DNA from: Rhodospirillales bacterium 24-66-33 | GTDB taxonomy: Bacteria > Pseudomonadota > Alphaproteobacteria > Reyranellales > Reyranellaceae | Length of the DNA stretch: 64,000 bases | Direction: 5' to 3' | Assembly (NCBI GenBank): GCA_002281855.1 | Contig: NCHQ01000030.1 | Span: 1 to 64,000 of the forward strand | Shown: positions 14,471-23,007 of the stretch, piece after piece | Position numbering within the stretch: position 1 is the stretch's first letter | Layout of the letters: each line of letters begins with the position of its first letter | Translations under genes and position numbers: made by a program | Notes under the pieces: model-generated | Seen by the model: the letters and a program-made list of their open reading frames with translations, nothing else | The model's database searches: none | What the model was told of the DNA's origin: nothing

Positions 14471-15370
14471 ATGATTGTCACGCGCCGTCGCCACCTGCTC
14501 GCCGCCGGCCTCGCCGGACTCTCCGCCCTGCCGGTGGCGCGACCCGCCGGCGCCGTCATCGTGCTGGACCGCACCTGGCGCGCCGAGGGCGGGAGGCCGG
14601 GCCGCGAGAGCGAGGGCTTCCGCGCCCACGAGGCGCTGGCCAACCAGAGCCCGTTCGCCCCCGTCATCCCGCTCTCGACCGACGGTGGCGAGGACTGGGG
14701 CATCGGCTCGGTGACCTGGCTCGGCAATTACGGCGGCAACGCCTGGGTGCTCAGCGCCTCGCATCTGTTCACGCGCGACGATTCGGTGTTCGACTACACC
14801 TTCCGCGCGCCCGACGGCACGCTGTGCAAGGGCGACCGCCAGATCCGCCATCCGCTGTTCAACGGCAACAACGACGAGACCACCGGCTACGACGTGGTGC
14901 TGCTGCGCCTCCGCGGGCCGATGAACGGCGGCGGACCGGCGCCGCTGCTCTATGGCGGCACGCGCGAGCAGGGCGCGCCGGTGGTGATGGTCGGCTACGG
15001 CGCGCGCGGCATCGGTTCGATCGGCGAGAACGACGCCTATGACGGACCCTCGGGCGCCAAGGCGGCCGCCACCAACGTGATCGACGAGGCGATGGACCGG
15101 GTGCAGCCGCCGCCGCGCACCGGCGACCGCGGCAACTGGCTCTCCGTCACCCTGCGCCGCGAGACCGAAGGCGCCGGCCGGCTCGACGGCCTGCTGGGCT
15201 CGGGCGACAGCGGCGGCTCACTGTGGATGCAGACGCCAGCCGGCTGGGCGATCGTCGGCGTGAACGCCAATGGCGGCGACCGCTACGGCGACTCCTCGTA
15301 TTTCGCGCGGGTATCGGGCCTGCGCCCCTGGCTCACCTCCCACGTGCCGGGCCTGCGCTTCGTCGGGTGA
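14471..15370 (+). CDS. Secreted trypsin-like serine protease
   Basis: 299 residues with an N-terminal signal: TRRRHLLAAGLAGLSAL followed by an ARPAGA cleavage region, with twin arginines compatible with Tat export. The chymotrypsin-fold triad is visible: histidine in VLSASHLF, aspartate in GYDVVLLRL, and serine in GSGDSGGSLW. It also has the late GWAIVGVNA strand. It would cut peptides in the periplasm or outside the cell; specificity is unknown. Standalone gene, with start ATG 14471. Confidence 0.85.
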   Translation: MIVTRRRHLLAAGLAGLSALPVARPAGAVIVLDRTWRAEGGRPGRESEGFRAHEALANQSPFAPVIPLSTDGGEDWGIGSVTWLGNYGGNAWVLSASHLFTRDDSVFDYTFRAPDGTLCKGDRQIRHPLFNGNNDETTGYDVVLLRLRGPMNGGGPAPLLYGGTREQGAPVVMVGYGARGIGSIGENDAYDGPSGAKAAATNVIDEAMDRVQPPPRTGDRGNWLSVTLRRETEGAGRLDGLLGSGDSGGSLWMQTPAGWAIVGVNANGGDRYGDSSYFARVSGLRPWLTSHVPGLRFVG

Positions 15371-15566
15371 GCGGCGCGATGGCGTGGCAGCTGAAACGCT
15401 AGCACGGGCTCGACCTCCGGGTGGCCGGCCGCGGCCTGAAAATCGATCGCAATGAACTCTAGATCATCGCCAATAAGTGCTGCGAAAAGACAGGCTCGTG
15501 CGATTCCGTGTGAGCCGCGGAACGGCGGCATATGATTGAAAGCTAGCGCGCCATCAAAAACGCGTC

Positions 15567-16244
15567 TCACCGCGCGGTGGCAGACGGCCTGCTGCTATCC
15601 TCGCGCTTCAACGCATCGTCGAAATCAACGGTCTTGCTGAGATCAAGCAGCATCGGACTCACCTTGAAGGCCAGCCCGCCCCAAGCGCTTTGCGCGATCA
15701 CGAAGCCAGATCGCAGACACCGACCTGCCACGGCTGCGACTTTATCCTTCTGCCAACCCTTCGCTTCCATCTCGGCCATCGTGGCGAGCCATGGAGACTG
15801 CTTCTCTCGCTCACCCGCTTCCTCCTCCGGCACATCCGGTAGCTTAGGGTGGTGTCGCAGGAGAGTTGAAACCAAGATGACCTCGTCTCTCGACAGACCG
15901 GCCAGTGACTCTGCGTACAGATAGAACTCATCAGCGACCAGCGTGCCGACTTGCAACTGGCCTCTGATCGCCTTCGCCAACAATCGCAAGTTGACCCGCG
16001 CGCGACCTTCCCACGCAGTTCGCACATATCCGTGGATCACGGCGATGCCGTCGTCTTCAGCCGCTACTTGCTCAGGCAGGTAGCCGCCACTCCGCAGTTC
16101 CTCGAACAGGATCTCCTGTGCCTCAGCGCTACGCCGTTTCAAATAGGCGTTCAGGGCTGCTCGACCGACCGGCAGAATGCCGCCCGACTTCATCCAATCG
16201 GCCGTTTCAGTAATTGATCCGAGAACGTCGGTGAGGTTTGGCAT
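15567..16244 (-). CDS. Hypothetical protein, no recognised family
   Basis: 225 residues, ATG at 16244. Soluble and mostly helical in appearance, with no signal peptide and no obvious catalytic motif. Notable stretches: GRAALNAYLKRRSAEAQEILFEEL near the N-terminus, a GYVRTAWEGRARVNLRLLAKAI middle, and a C-terminal AGRCLRSGFVIAQSAWGGLAFKVSPMLLDL. Isolated between a protease and a dehydrogenase with about 200 bp gaps on each side. Its codon and base composition are less GC-rich than its neighbours, suggesting recent acquisition. I do not recognise it. Confidence 0.7.
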   Translation of the reverse strand: MPNLTDVLGSITETADWMKSGGILPVGRAALNAYLKRRSAEAQEILFEELRSGGYLPEQVAAEDDGIAVIHGYVRTAWEGRARVNLRLLAKAIRGQLQVGTLVADEFYLYAESLAGLSRDEVILVSTLLRHHPKLPDVPEEEAGEREKQSPWLATMAEMEAKGWQKDKVAAVAGRCLRSGFVIAQSAWGGLAFKVSPMLLDLSKTVDFDDALKREDSSRPSATAR

Positions 16245-16480
16245 GGTTATGCCCTTTTTGGTTTGGTCGCGAAGACTACCTTAAACAACGGCTAGTCTGC
16301 CCATGAATGTGCCGCGCGTTGGCCCAACAGCGACCCGCCGGAGGACGTCTCCCATCCTCATGCATGCTGGTTGATCTTCGGCCCGTACCTCGCCCCCACT
16401 CCCCCCCTCTGGCACAGTCGCATTTTGCCTCTATGATCGCCGCCGCCCCGCGGATGGGGCGGATTTCGCGGGAGGGAACG

Positions 16481-17350
16481 ATGGCCAAGGTGGCATTTCT
16501 GGGACTGGGCGTGATGGGCTTTCCGATGGCGGGGCATCTCGCCGCCAAGGGCCACGAGGTCACGGTCTACAATCGCACCTTCGCCAAGGCCGAGGCCTGG
16601 ACGCAGAAGCACAAGGGTAAGGCCGCGAAGACGCCGCGCGAGGCCGCCGCCGGCCAGGAGATCGTGTTCTGCTGTGTCGGCAACGACGACGATCTGCGCT
16701 CGGTCGTGCTGGGGCCCGACGGCGCGTTTGCCGGCATGGGCAAGGGCACCATCTTCTTCGACAACACCACCGCCTCGGCCGACATCGCGCGCGAGCTCCA
16801 TGAAGCAGGCCGGAAGCTGGGCATCGACTTCATCGACGCGCCGGTCTCGGGCGGCCAGGCGGGCGCCGAGAACGGCCAGCTCACCGTGATGTGCGGCGGC
16901 GATCCCGCGCCGTTCGACAAGGCCAAGCCGGTGGCCGACGCCTTCTCCAAGGCGGTCACGCTGATCGGCCCGTCGGGCTCGGGCCAGATCACCAAGATGA
17001 TGAACCAGATGTGCATCGCCGGCATCGTGCAGGGCCTGGCCGAAGCGCTGAACCTCGGCCAGCGCGCCGGCCTCGACATGGAGAAGGCGCTGGGCGCCAT
17101 CTCCAAGGGCGCGGCGCAGAGCTGGCAGATGGAGAATCGCTGGCAGAACATGGTCGCCGGCAAGTTCGACTACGGCTTCGCCGTCGACTGGATGCGTAAG
17201 GACCTCGGCATCGCGCTGGCCGAGGGCAAGCGCCAGAAGGCCGGCATGCCGCTGGTCGCGCTGGTCGATCAGTTCTACGAGCGGGTGCAGGCGCGCGGCG
17301 GCGGCCGCTGGGACACCTCGTCCCTGATCCAGCCGCTGCAGAAGCCGTAG
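16481..17350 (+). CDS. 3-hydroxyisobutyrate dehydrogenase-family NAD(P)-dependent oxidoreductase
   Basis: 289 residues. N-terminal Rossmann motif GLGVMGFPMA; family motif DAPVSGGQAGAENGQLTVM; catalytic lysine segment GQITKMMNQM; C-terminal all-helical domain with DLGIALAEGK. These enzymes oxidise beta-hydroxy acids or reduce the corresponding semialdehydes. ATG at 16481 has GGGAGGG just upstream. A longer frame from 16307 has no family similarity before this point. Followed after 10 bp by a GST gene and then a Bug binding protein, a likely small catabolic operon. Confidence 0.88.
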   Translation: MAKVAFLGLGVMGFPMAGHLAAKGHEVTVYNRTFAKAEAWTQKHKGKAAKTPREAAAGQEIVFCCVGNDDDLRSVVLGPDGAFAGMGKGTIFFDNTTASADIARELHEAGRKLGIDFIDAPVSGGQAGAENGQLTVMCGGDPAPFDKAKPVADAFSKAVTLIGPSGSGQITKMMNQMCIAGIVQGLAEALNLGQRAGLDMEKALGAISKGAAQSWQMENRWQNMVAGKFDYGFAVDWMRKDLGIALAEGKRQKAGMPLVALVDQFYERVQARGGGRWDTSSLIQPLQKP

Positions 17351-17360
17351 GATCGCGACG

Positions 17361-17993
17361 GTGAGCGGCGGCTACACGCTGTGGGGCCGGCCGGGCTGGG
17401 GCTCGGCCCTGGTCGAGGCCCAGCTCGACTGGTACGGGCTGCCCTTCACCTACGAGACGGTCGGGGATCTGTTCAAGGACCCTGACGCCAAGGCCAGGCT
17501 CGAGACGGTCAATCCGCTGGCGCAGGTGCCGACCCTGGTGATGCGAGACGGCAGCGTCATGAGCGAGAGCGCGGCCATCACGCTGCTGCTGGCCGACGTG
17601 ACCGGCAGCGAGCAGCTGGTGCCCGGACCGGGCGCACCGGAGCGCGCAAAATTCCTGCGCTGGCTGGTGTTCCTGGTGGCCAACATCTATCCCACCTTCA
17701 CCTATGCCGACGATCCGGCGCGCTTCGTCTCGGTGAACGCCGCGCGCGACCCGTTCCGCGCCGCTGCCGACGCCTATGCCCAGCGCCTGTGGCGCCAGGT
17801 CGAGAGCGCGGCCGGGGCGCCCTGGTTCCTGGGCGAGCGCTTCTCGGCCCTCGACATCTATATCGGCGTCATGACCCGCTGGCGGCCGCGGCGCGGCTGG
17901 TTCGAGGCCGAGACGCCCAAGCTCTTCGCCATCGCGCGTAAGGCCGATGCACGGCCGGAACTGAAAGAAACCTGGAGGAGGAACTACCCATGA
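17361..17993 (+). CDS. Glutathione S-transferase family protein
   Basis: 210 residues from a GTG start. The thioredoxin-like N-terminal domain shows NPLAQVPTLVMRDGSVMSESAAITLLLA, the glutathione-binding cis-proline (VPTL) and the E-S pair. A helical C-terminal domain follows (FLGERFSALDIYIGVMTRW). The catalytic residue at the N-terminus is not obvious (LWGRPGWGSALVE). The substrate is unknown. The stop overlaps the next start by 4 bp (ATGA). Confidence 0.85.
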   Translation: MSGGYTLWGRPGWGSALVEAQLDWYGLPFTYETVGDLFKDPDAKARLETVNPLAQVPTLVMRDGSVMSESAAITLLLADVTGSEQLVPGPGAPERAKFLRWLVFLVANIYPTFTYADDPARFVSVNAARDPFRAAADAYAQRLWRQVESAAGAPWFLGERFSALDIYIGVMTRWRPRRGWFEAETPKLFAIARKADARPELKETWRRNYP

Positions 17994-18973
17994 AACGCCG
18001 CAACTTCGTCGCCCTGGCGACCGCAACAACGACCACCGCGCTTGCCGCAAGCGCGCCCGCCTTCGCCCAGGCGAACTATCCCGACAAGCCGATCACCATG
18101 GTGGTGCCGGCGCCGCCGGGCGGCGGCACCGATCTGGTGGCGCGGCTCTATTCCGACCTGCTGAGCCAGGAGCTGGGCGTGCAGGTGCTCGTCGACAACA
18201 GGGGCGGCGGCAACGGCAATATCGGCACCGCCATCGTCGCCCGCGCCAAGCCCGACGGCTACACGATCCTGATGCAGTATTCGGCCTACCATTCGGCCAA
18301 CCCGGCGCTGATCAAGGACCTCAACTGGAAGCCCGACGATTTCGTGGGCGTGGCCATGGGCGCGATGGCGCCGCACGTCATCGTGGTCGCCAAGAAGGTG
18401 CCGGTCGACGACCTCAAGAGCTTCATCGCCTACGCCAAGGCCAATCCCGGCAAGCTGAACTACGCCTCGGTCGGCGCCGGTTCGGTGCCGCATCTCGGCG
18501 GCGTGCTGCTGAACAAGGCGGCCGGGCTCGATCTCGTGCATGTGCCCTACAAGGGGTCGGGGCCGGCGACCGCCGACATCGTGGCCGGCCAGGTCGAGGT
18601 GCTGATCGTGACGCCGCCCGCCGTGTCCGGCCACATCCGCAACGGCAACCTGAAGGCGCTGGCGCTGGCCAGCGAGAAGCGCCTGCCGTCCTTCCCCGAC
18701 ATCCCCACGACCGCCGAAGCGGGCCTGCCGGGCTTCCTCCTCGACGGCTGGTTCGCGCTGTTCGCGCCGGCCGGCACGCCGCAGCCGATCGTCGACAAGC
18801 TCAACGCCGCGATGCGCAAGGTCGGCAAGATGGAAGCCGTGGTCGCCCGCGCCAACCAGCTCGGCATCGTCCTGAAGGACTGGCCGGCCGCCCAGATGAA
18901 CGACTTCGCCAAGGGCGAGGTCGAGACCTGGGGCAAGGTGATCCGCGACAACAAGATCACCATCGCGCAGTAG
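17990..18973 (+). CDS. Bug/TctC-family periplasmic solute-binding protein
   Basis: 327 residues, signal peptide MKRRNFVALATATTTTALAASAPAFA. Mature family motifs: YPDKPITMVVPAPPGGGTDLVARL, NRGGGNGNIGT, and GYTILMQ. Proteins of this family bind carboxylates for tripartite tricarboxylate transporters or act as orphan sensors. No TctA/TctB membrane genes are nearby, so the membrane partner is elsewhere. Strong GGAGGAGG ribosome site; translationally coupled to the GST. Confidence 0.92.
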   Translation: MKRRNFVALATATTTTALAASAPAFAQANYPDKPITMVVPAPPGGGTDLVARLYSDLLSQELGVQVLVDNRGGGNGNIGTAIVARAKPDGYTILMQYSAYHSANPALIKDLNWKPDDFVGVAMGAMAPHVIVVAKKVPVDDLKSFIAYAKANPGKLNYASVGAGSVPHLGGVLLNKAAGLDLVHVPYKGSGPATADIVAGQVEVLIVTPPAVSGHIRNGNLKALALASEKRLPSFPDIPTTAEAGLPGFLLDGWFALFAPAGTPQPIVDKLNAAMRKVGKMEAVVARANQLGIVLKDWPAAQMNDFAKGEVETWGKVIRDNKITIAQ

Positions 18974-18996
18974 GCTCGAGTCCAACCCTCTTCTCA

Positions 18997-19130
18997 CCTC
19001 CCCCGTCGAACGGGGGAGGCCGGGAGGGGGAAAGCAACGCGAAGATTTTTGAGTGGGAGAGAGGTCAGGATCCGTGGCCTTCCCCCTCCGCCCCTGCGGG
19101 GCACCTCCCCCGTGTGACGGGGCAGGCGAC
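18997..19130. repeat. Intergenic palindromic repeat with two CCTCCCCCGT hairpins
   Basis: CCTCCCCCGT-cga-ACGGGGGAGG (18997-19019) is a perfect 10-bp hairpin, and a related CCTCCCCCGT-gtg-ACGGGG hairpin occurs near 19114-19130. A similar hairpin occurs at about 48,941. This looks like a dispersed intergenic element, and the first copy may also act as a terminator for the binding-protein gene. Confidence 0.6.
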
Positions 19131-19142
19131 GATTCCAAAAAG

Positions 19143-19397
19143 TCAGAAAACGTGCCGCACGCCGACGATCTGGCCGAGCGAGCGGCCGACATGTTCGGCC
19201 ACCGCCGGCTCCAGCCCTTCGACTTCGATCTCGACGTTGAGGCCGTCGCCGTCGGCCTGGGCGAAGACGCGGGCCGGGACGAGGCCGCGCTTGGCGATCA
19301 GTTCGAGCGCGCGCGGCAACACGCCGGGCTCGGCGTCGGCCTCGAAACAATAACGGACGGCGGAATTGCTACGCTTGAGGGAGAGGACGGCAGACAT
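19143..19397 (-). CDS. Small ACT-domain protein
   Basis: 84 residues, ATG at 19397 with AAGGAATCG upstream. The whole protein is one ACT-like unit: a first strand AVRYCFEADA, then EPGVLPRALELIAKRGLVPARVFA, a strand LNVEIEVEGL, and a final VGRSLGQIVGVRHV, the same layout as IlvM-type acetolactate synthase small subunits. No large subunit is adjacent, so a regulatory or amino-acid-sensing role is only inferred. Confidence 0.75.
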   Translation of the reverse strand: MSAVLSLKRSNSAVRYCFEADAEPGVLPRALELIAKRGLVPARVFAQADGDGLNVEIEVEGLEPAVAEHVGRSLGQIVGVRHVF

Positions 19398-19440
19398 CGG
19401 ACGATTCCTTGGACGAATGACAGGCGAACGCGGCAACGCA

Positions 19441-19461
19441 ACGGTTTGCAGTGCAAACCGT
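19441..19461. promoter_or_regulatory. Perfect 21-bp palindrome between divergent genes (putative operator)
   Basis: ACGGTTTGCA-G-TGCAAACCGT has two perfect 10-bp arms around one base. It lies 44 bp before the ACT-domain gene and 113 bp before the lactonase-like gene. The regulator is unknown; no regulator gene is adjacent. Confidence 0.6.
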
Positions 19462-19573
19462 GGTGCTAATTCGCTTTCCAAGGAGGTCCATGCGGGCCAT
19501 GGCGTCAGTGTAGCGCGGGAGCCCGCGGGCGCGCTAGGGTCGCGGCAACGAATCCGCCGGGAAGGAAACAAAG

Positions 19574-20389
19574 ATGCGTTCGACGCCGATTTACGAGGTG
19601 CATGCGGTCAAGTATGCCCACCTGCCGCGCAAGGCATGGGAAGTGCAGATCAACCCCGACCCGCACGATGCCGACTTCCCGATGGACTATTTCGTCTGGG
19701 TCGCCATCCCGCTCGACGAGAGCGGCCACCGCACCATCGGCGGCAAGCCGATCGTGATCGACACCGGCTTCAACACCACGGTGGGCAAGCAGCGCGGCCG
19801 CGAGGTGAAGAAGAATCCCGCCGATCTTCTCGCTGACATCGGCATCGATGCGAAGGAGGTCGAGGACGTCATCGTCACCCACCTCCACTACGACCATATC
19901 GGCAACTGGGACCGCTTCCCCAAGGCGCGCTTCCATCTCCAGGACAAGGAGATGAACTTCGCGACCGGCCGGCACATGTGCAAGGGACCGTTCCGCCACG
20001 CCTACGAGTGCGAGGACATCGTCGGCATGGTGCGCGCGCTGTACGGCGGCCGGCTGGTGTTCCACGACGGCGACGAGGAGCTGCAGCCCGGCATCTCGCT
20101 GCACCTGATCGGCGGCCACACCGCCGGCATCCAGTCGGTGCGCATCAACACACGCAACGGCTGGCTCGTGCTCGCCTCCGACGCCAGCCACTATTTCTGG
20201 GGCGTCAACAACGACAAGCTGTTCTCGATCGTCTACTCGGTCGCCGACATGCTGGCGGGCTACGACAAGCTCAAGAAGCTGGCCGACGGCCGGGTCGAGA
20301 TGGTGATCCCCGGCCACGACGCCGAGGTGATGGTGCGCTATCCGGCCTCGGGCAAGGGCCTGGAAGGCGTGAGCGTCCGGCTCGACTGA
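19574..20389 (+). CDS. MBL-fold metallo-hydrolase, lactonase-like
   Basis: 271 residues. Zinc signature H103-L-H105-Y-D107-H108, plus later histidines in GGHTAGIQS and IPGHDAE. The N-acyl homoserine lactonase subgroup shares the YFVWVAIP/VIDTGF entry and a cysteine-containing GRHMCKGPFRHAYECEDI loop. It would hydrolyse a lactone or ester. There is no quorum-sensing synthase nearby, so the substrate is unclear. No signal peptide. Confidence 0.85.
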   Translation: MRSTPIYEVHAVKYAHLPRKAWEVQINPDPHDADFPMDYFVWVAIPLDESGHRTIGGKPIVIDTGFNTTVGKQRGREVKKNPADLLADIGIDAKEVEDVIVTHLHYDHIGNWDRFPKARFHLQDKEMNFATGRHMCKGPFRHAYECEDIVGMVRALYGGRLVFHDGDEELQPGISLHLIGGHTAGIQSVRINTRNGWLVLASDASHYFWGVNNDKLFSIVYSVADMLAGYDKLKKLADGRVEMVIPGHDAEVMVRYPASGKGLEGVSVRLD

Positions 20390-20418
20390 CCGGCTCACGC
20401 GCGAGAAGGGAAACCGCG

Positions 20419-20949
20419 GTGGCCAGGCTCGTCTTCGGCATGAACCAGTCGCTGGACGGCTATGTCGATCACATGGCGTTCGGGCCGAGCCCCGCGCTCT
20501 TCCGCCACTTCATCGCGGAGGCTGAGGCGCAGGCGGGCAGTCTCTACGGCCGCCACGTGTACGAGCTGATGCGCTACTGGGACGACGATCAGCCCGACTG
20601 GGACGCAGACCGCCATGCCTTCGCGGCGGCATGGCGGAAGCAGCCGAAATGGGTCGTCTCGCGCTCGCTGGACTCGGTCGGGCCCAACGCCTCGCTCATC
20701 CAGGCCGATCTGGAGCGTACGGTCCGCGCGCTGAAGGCCGGGCGCGACGGCGAGATCGAAGTCGCCGGCCCGACCCTGGCGCAGAGCCTCACCGAGCTGG
20801 GCCTGATCGACGAGTATCGGATCTACCTGCACCCCGTCGCGCTGGGCCACGGCACGCCCTACTTCGCCGGCTCGCGGCCGCCGCTCCGTCTCATGACCCA
20901 CGACCGGATCGGCGACGACGTCCTCAGGCTGACCTATGTTCCAGCTTGA
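20419..20949 (+). CDS. Dihydrofolate reductase-like (RibD C-terminal domain) protein
   Basis: 176 residues from a GTG at 20419 with GAGAAGGG upstream; an ATG at 20440 is the alternative. Family features: ARLVFGMNQSLDGYVD at the start, GRHVYELMRYW, EIEVAGPTLAQSL (NADPH loop) and LIDEYRIYLHPVALGHGTPYF. Such stand-alone RibD-C proteins are NADPH-dependent reductases of mostly unknown substrate. Follows the lactonase-like gene by 29 bp. Confidence 0.82.
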   Translation: MARLVFGMNQSLDGYVDHMAFGPSPALFRHFIAEAEAQAGSLYGRHVYELMRYWDDDQPDWDADRHAFAAAWRKQPKWVVSRSLDSVGPNASLIQADLERTVRALKAGRDGEIEVAGPTLAQSLTELGLIDEYRIYLHPVALGHGTPYFAGSRPPLRLMTHDRIGDDVLRLTYVPA

Positions 20950-20981
20950 TCGCGGGCCCGCCTGATCCGGAGCGCCGCCCG

Positions 20982-21878
20982 TCAGCCCTTGATTTCGACG
21001 CCGGCCCACTCCTCCAGGACTTTCGCCACCATGGTGAAATCGGAGTCGGGACCGAACCGCGCCTTGGTGACGGCGAGCATTTCGAGCACTGCCGCGCCCA
21101 CAAGCATGGGCACGCCCATGTTCTGCGCCTCGTCGAGGCAGAGGCGCACGTCCTTGTGCGACAGCGCGGTGGCGAAGCCGAAGTCGAAGGTGCGCGGCAG
21201 CACGGCGCGCGGAAACTTGTCCTGGCTGGCACTGTTGCGGCCGCTCGACACGTTGATGATGTCGATCAGCACCTTTGCATCGAGGCCCGCCTTCACCCCC
21301 ATCGCCATCGCCTCGGACGTGGCGACCAGCGCGGTCGCGGCCAGCATGTTGTTGGCGAGCTTGGCGGTCTGCGCGAGCCCCGGCTTCTCGCCGGTATGGA
21401 AGAGCTTGCCGAAGGTCTTCAGCACCGGCTGCAGCGCCTGATAGGTCGGCATCGGGCACGACACGATGACCGCGAGCGTTCCCGCCTTGGCGCCCGTGAC
21501 GCCGCCGCTCACCGGCGCATCGACCCAGCCGATGTCTCGCTCGGCCAGTTTGCCCGCGACTTCGCTCGCGACACCGGGGCCGGTGGTCGAGAGATCGATC
21601 AGCGTGCGGATCGACGAGCCGTTGAGGATGCCGGCATTGGAGCCGAGCACGACCTCGCGCACGATGGCGGGGGTCGGCAGGCTGATCAGCACCAGCTCGG
21701 CGATCGACGCGACCTCGGCCGGCGACGCCGCGAGCTGCGCCCCGCGCGCGACCAGCGGCCGGGTCGCCTCTTCCGACACGTCGTAGATGCACAGCCGGTA
21801 GCCCGCATCGAGCAGCCGCGCTGCCATCGGCCCGCCCATGCGGCCCACCCCAACGAAGCCCAGCAATTGACCCGTCAT
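20982..21878 (-). CDS. 3-hydroxyisobutyrate/tartronate-semialdehyde-type dehydrogenase
   Basis: 298 residues from the ATG at 21878 with GGAGGAAAC upstream. Rossmann motif GFVGVGRMGGPMA, signature WVDAPVSGGVTGAKAGTLAVI, catalytic lysine region GLAQTAKLANNML, C-terminal LSHKDVRLCLDEA. Reduces or oxidises a small beta-hydroxy acid. Divergent from a LacI-type regulator, with a TGGTA-N4-TACCA operator in the shared 94-bp promoter, so probably controlled by it together with the SDR and TRAP genes. Confidence 0.88.
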   Translation of the reverse strand: MTGQLLGFVGVGRMGGPMAARLLDAGYRLCIYDVSEEATRPLVARGAQLAASPAEVASIAELVLISLPTPAIVREVVLGSNAGILNGSSIRTLIDLSTTGPGVASEVAGKLAERDIGWVDAPVSGGVTGAKAGTLAVIVSCPMPTYQALQPVLKTFGKLFHTGEKPGLAQTAKLANNMLAATALVATSEAMAMGVKAGLDAKVLIDIINVSSGRNSASQDKFPRAVLPRTFDFGFATALSHKDVRLCLDEAQNMGVPMLVGAAVLEMLAVTKARFGPDSDFTMVAKVLEEWAGVEIKG

Positions 21879-21917
21879 GCTCGTTTCCTCCGGCCTGGAA
21901 GCCACTCTCTCGTTTTT

Positions 21918-21933
21918 CTGGTATCGCTACCAG
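21918..21933. promoter_or_regulatory. LacI-type operator CTGGTA-N4-TACCAG
   Basis: A 16-bp palindrome with 6-bp arms lies in the divergent promoter region between the dehydrogenase (21878) and the LacI-family gene (21973). The same TGGTA-N4-TACCA core recurs at 23809-23822 before the TRAP binding-protein gene. Confidence 0.7.
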
Positions 21934-21972
21934 CATATGATCGCGGCGTGACAGCATCAACGGGCAGGCAGG

Positions 21973-22998
21973 ATGAGTAGCAAGGCGCGGCGTGGCGAAG
22001 GCGGAACTCTGAAGATGCGCGACATCGCCCGTCATGCCGGCGTTTCGCCGATGACGGTGTCGCGCGCCTTGCGCCAACCGTCGAAGGTGTCGGAGGAGAT
22101 GCGGCGCAAGGTCGACGCCGCGGTGCGCGAGTTCGGCTATCTGCCCAACCGCATCGCCGGCAGCCTGTCGTCGAGCCGCTCCAACGTCGTCGGGCTGGTC
22201 GTGCCCAGCATCCGCAACTCCCTCTATGCCAGCATGATCCAGGCGGCGTCCGACGTGCTGCGCGCCAACGGGCTGCACCTGATGATCGCCGACAGCGGCC
22301 ACCGGCTCGAGGACGAGGAGGCGCTGGTCTCGGCCTTCCTCGCGCAACGCGTCTGCGGCCTCATCCTGCACAACACGGTCCACAGCAAGCGGGTGCGCAA
22401 GCTGGTCGAGGCGAGCGGCGTGCCGGTGATCGAGACCGGCAACCTGCCGGACGATCCGCTCGACATGGCGGTCAGCTACTCGAACTTCGATGCCGCCCGC
22501 GCCATGACGCTCCACCTGGCGCGTCTCGGCTATCGCCGGATCGGCTTCGTCACCCTGCCGGTACGCGACAACGACCGTTCCGAGGAGCGCCGCCGCGGCT
22601 ACTTCGCGGCGCTCGCCGAACTCGGGCGGCCGGTCGACGACACTCTCGTCCTCGAAGCGGCCGGCGGCTTCAGCGAGGGCGCCGATGCGCTGGTGCGGCT
22701 GGTGAACGCCCATCCCGATCTCGATGCCGGTTTCTTCGCCGGCGAGGTGCTGGCGGTGGGCGCACTGTTCGAGTGCCAGCGCCGCGGCTGGGCGGTCCCG
22801 GGGCGCATCGCCATCGCCAGCTTCGACGACGTCGATCTGCTGCGGCATGCGGTGCCCAGCGTGACGACGCTGCGCATTCCACGGCCGGAAATCGGAAGGC
22901 GCAGCGCCGAGCTTCTGGTCCGCCGCCTGCAAGGGGCGCCGGCCGAACGCCTCAAGGTCGATCTCGGATTCGAAATCGTGCAACGCGAGAGCAGCTGA
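21973..22998 (+). CDS. LacI-family transcriptional regulator
   Basis: 341 residues. The N-terminal HTH (KMRDIARHAGVSPMTVSRALRQPSKVS) and hinge (GYLPNRIAGSLSSSRS) are followed by a periplasmic-binding-protein-like effector domain (VVGLVVPSIRNSLYASM, GVPVIETGN, IAIASFDDVDLLRHA). It probably represses the divergent dehydrogenase and the downstream SDR/TRAP genes through the TGGTA-N4-TACCA sites and is released by a sugar-acid-like ligand; this regulon is inferred. Confidence 0.93.
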   Translation: MSSKARRGEGGTLKMRDIARHAGVSPMTVSRALRQPSKVSEEMRRKVDAAVREFGYLPNRIAGSLSSSRSNVVGLVVPSIRNSLYASMIQAASDVLRANGLHLMIADSGHRLEDEEALVSAFLAQRVCGLILHNTVHSKRVRKLVEASGVPVIETGNLPDDPLDMAVSYSNFDAARAMTLHLARLGYRRIGFVTLPVRDNDRSEERRRGYFAALAELGRPVDDTLVLEAAGGFSEGADALVRLVNAHPDLDAGFFAGEVLAVGALFECQRRGWAVPGRIAIASFDDVDLLRHAVPSVTTLRIPRPEIGRRSAELLVRRLQGAPAERLKVDLGFEIVQRESS

Positions 22999-23007
22999 GG
23001 ACACGGC

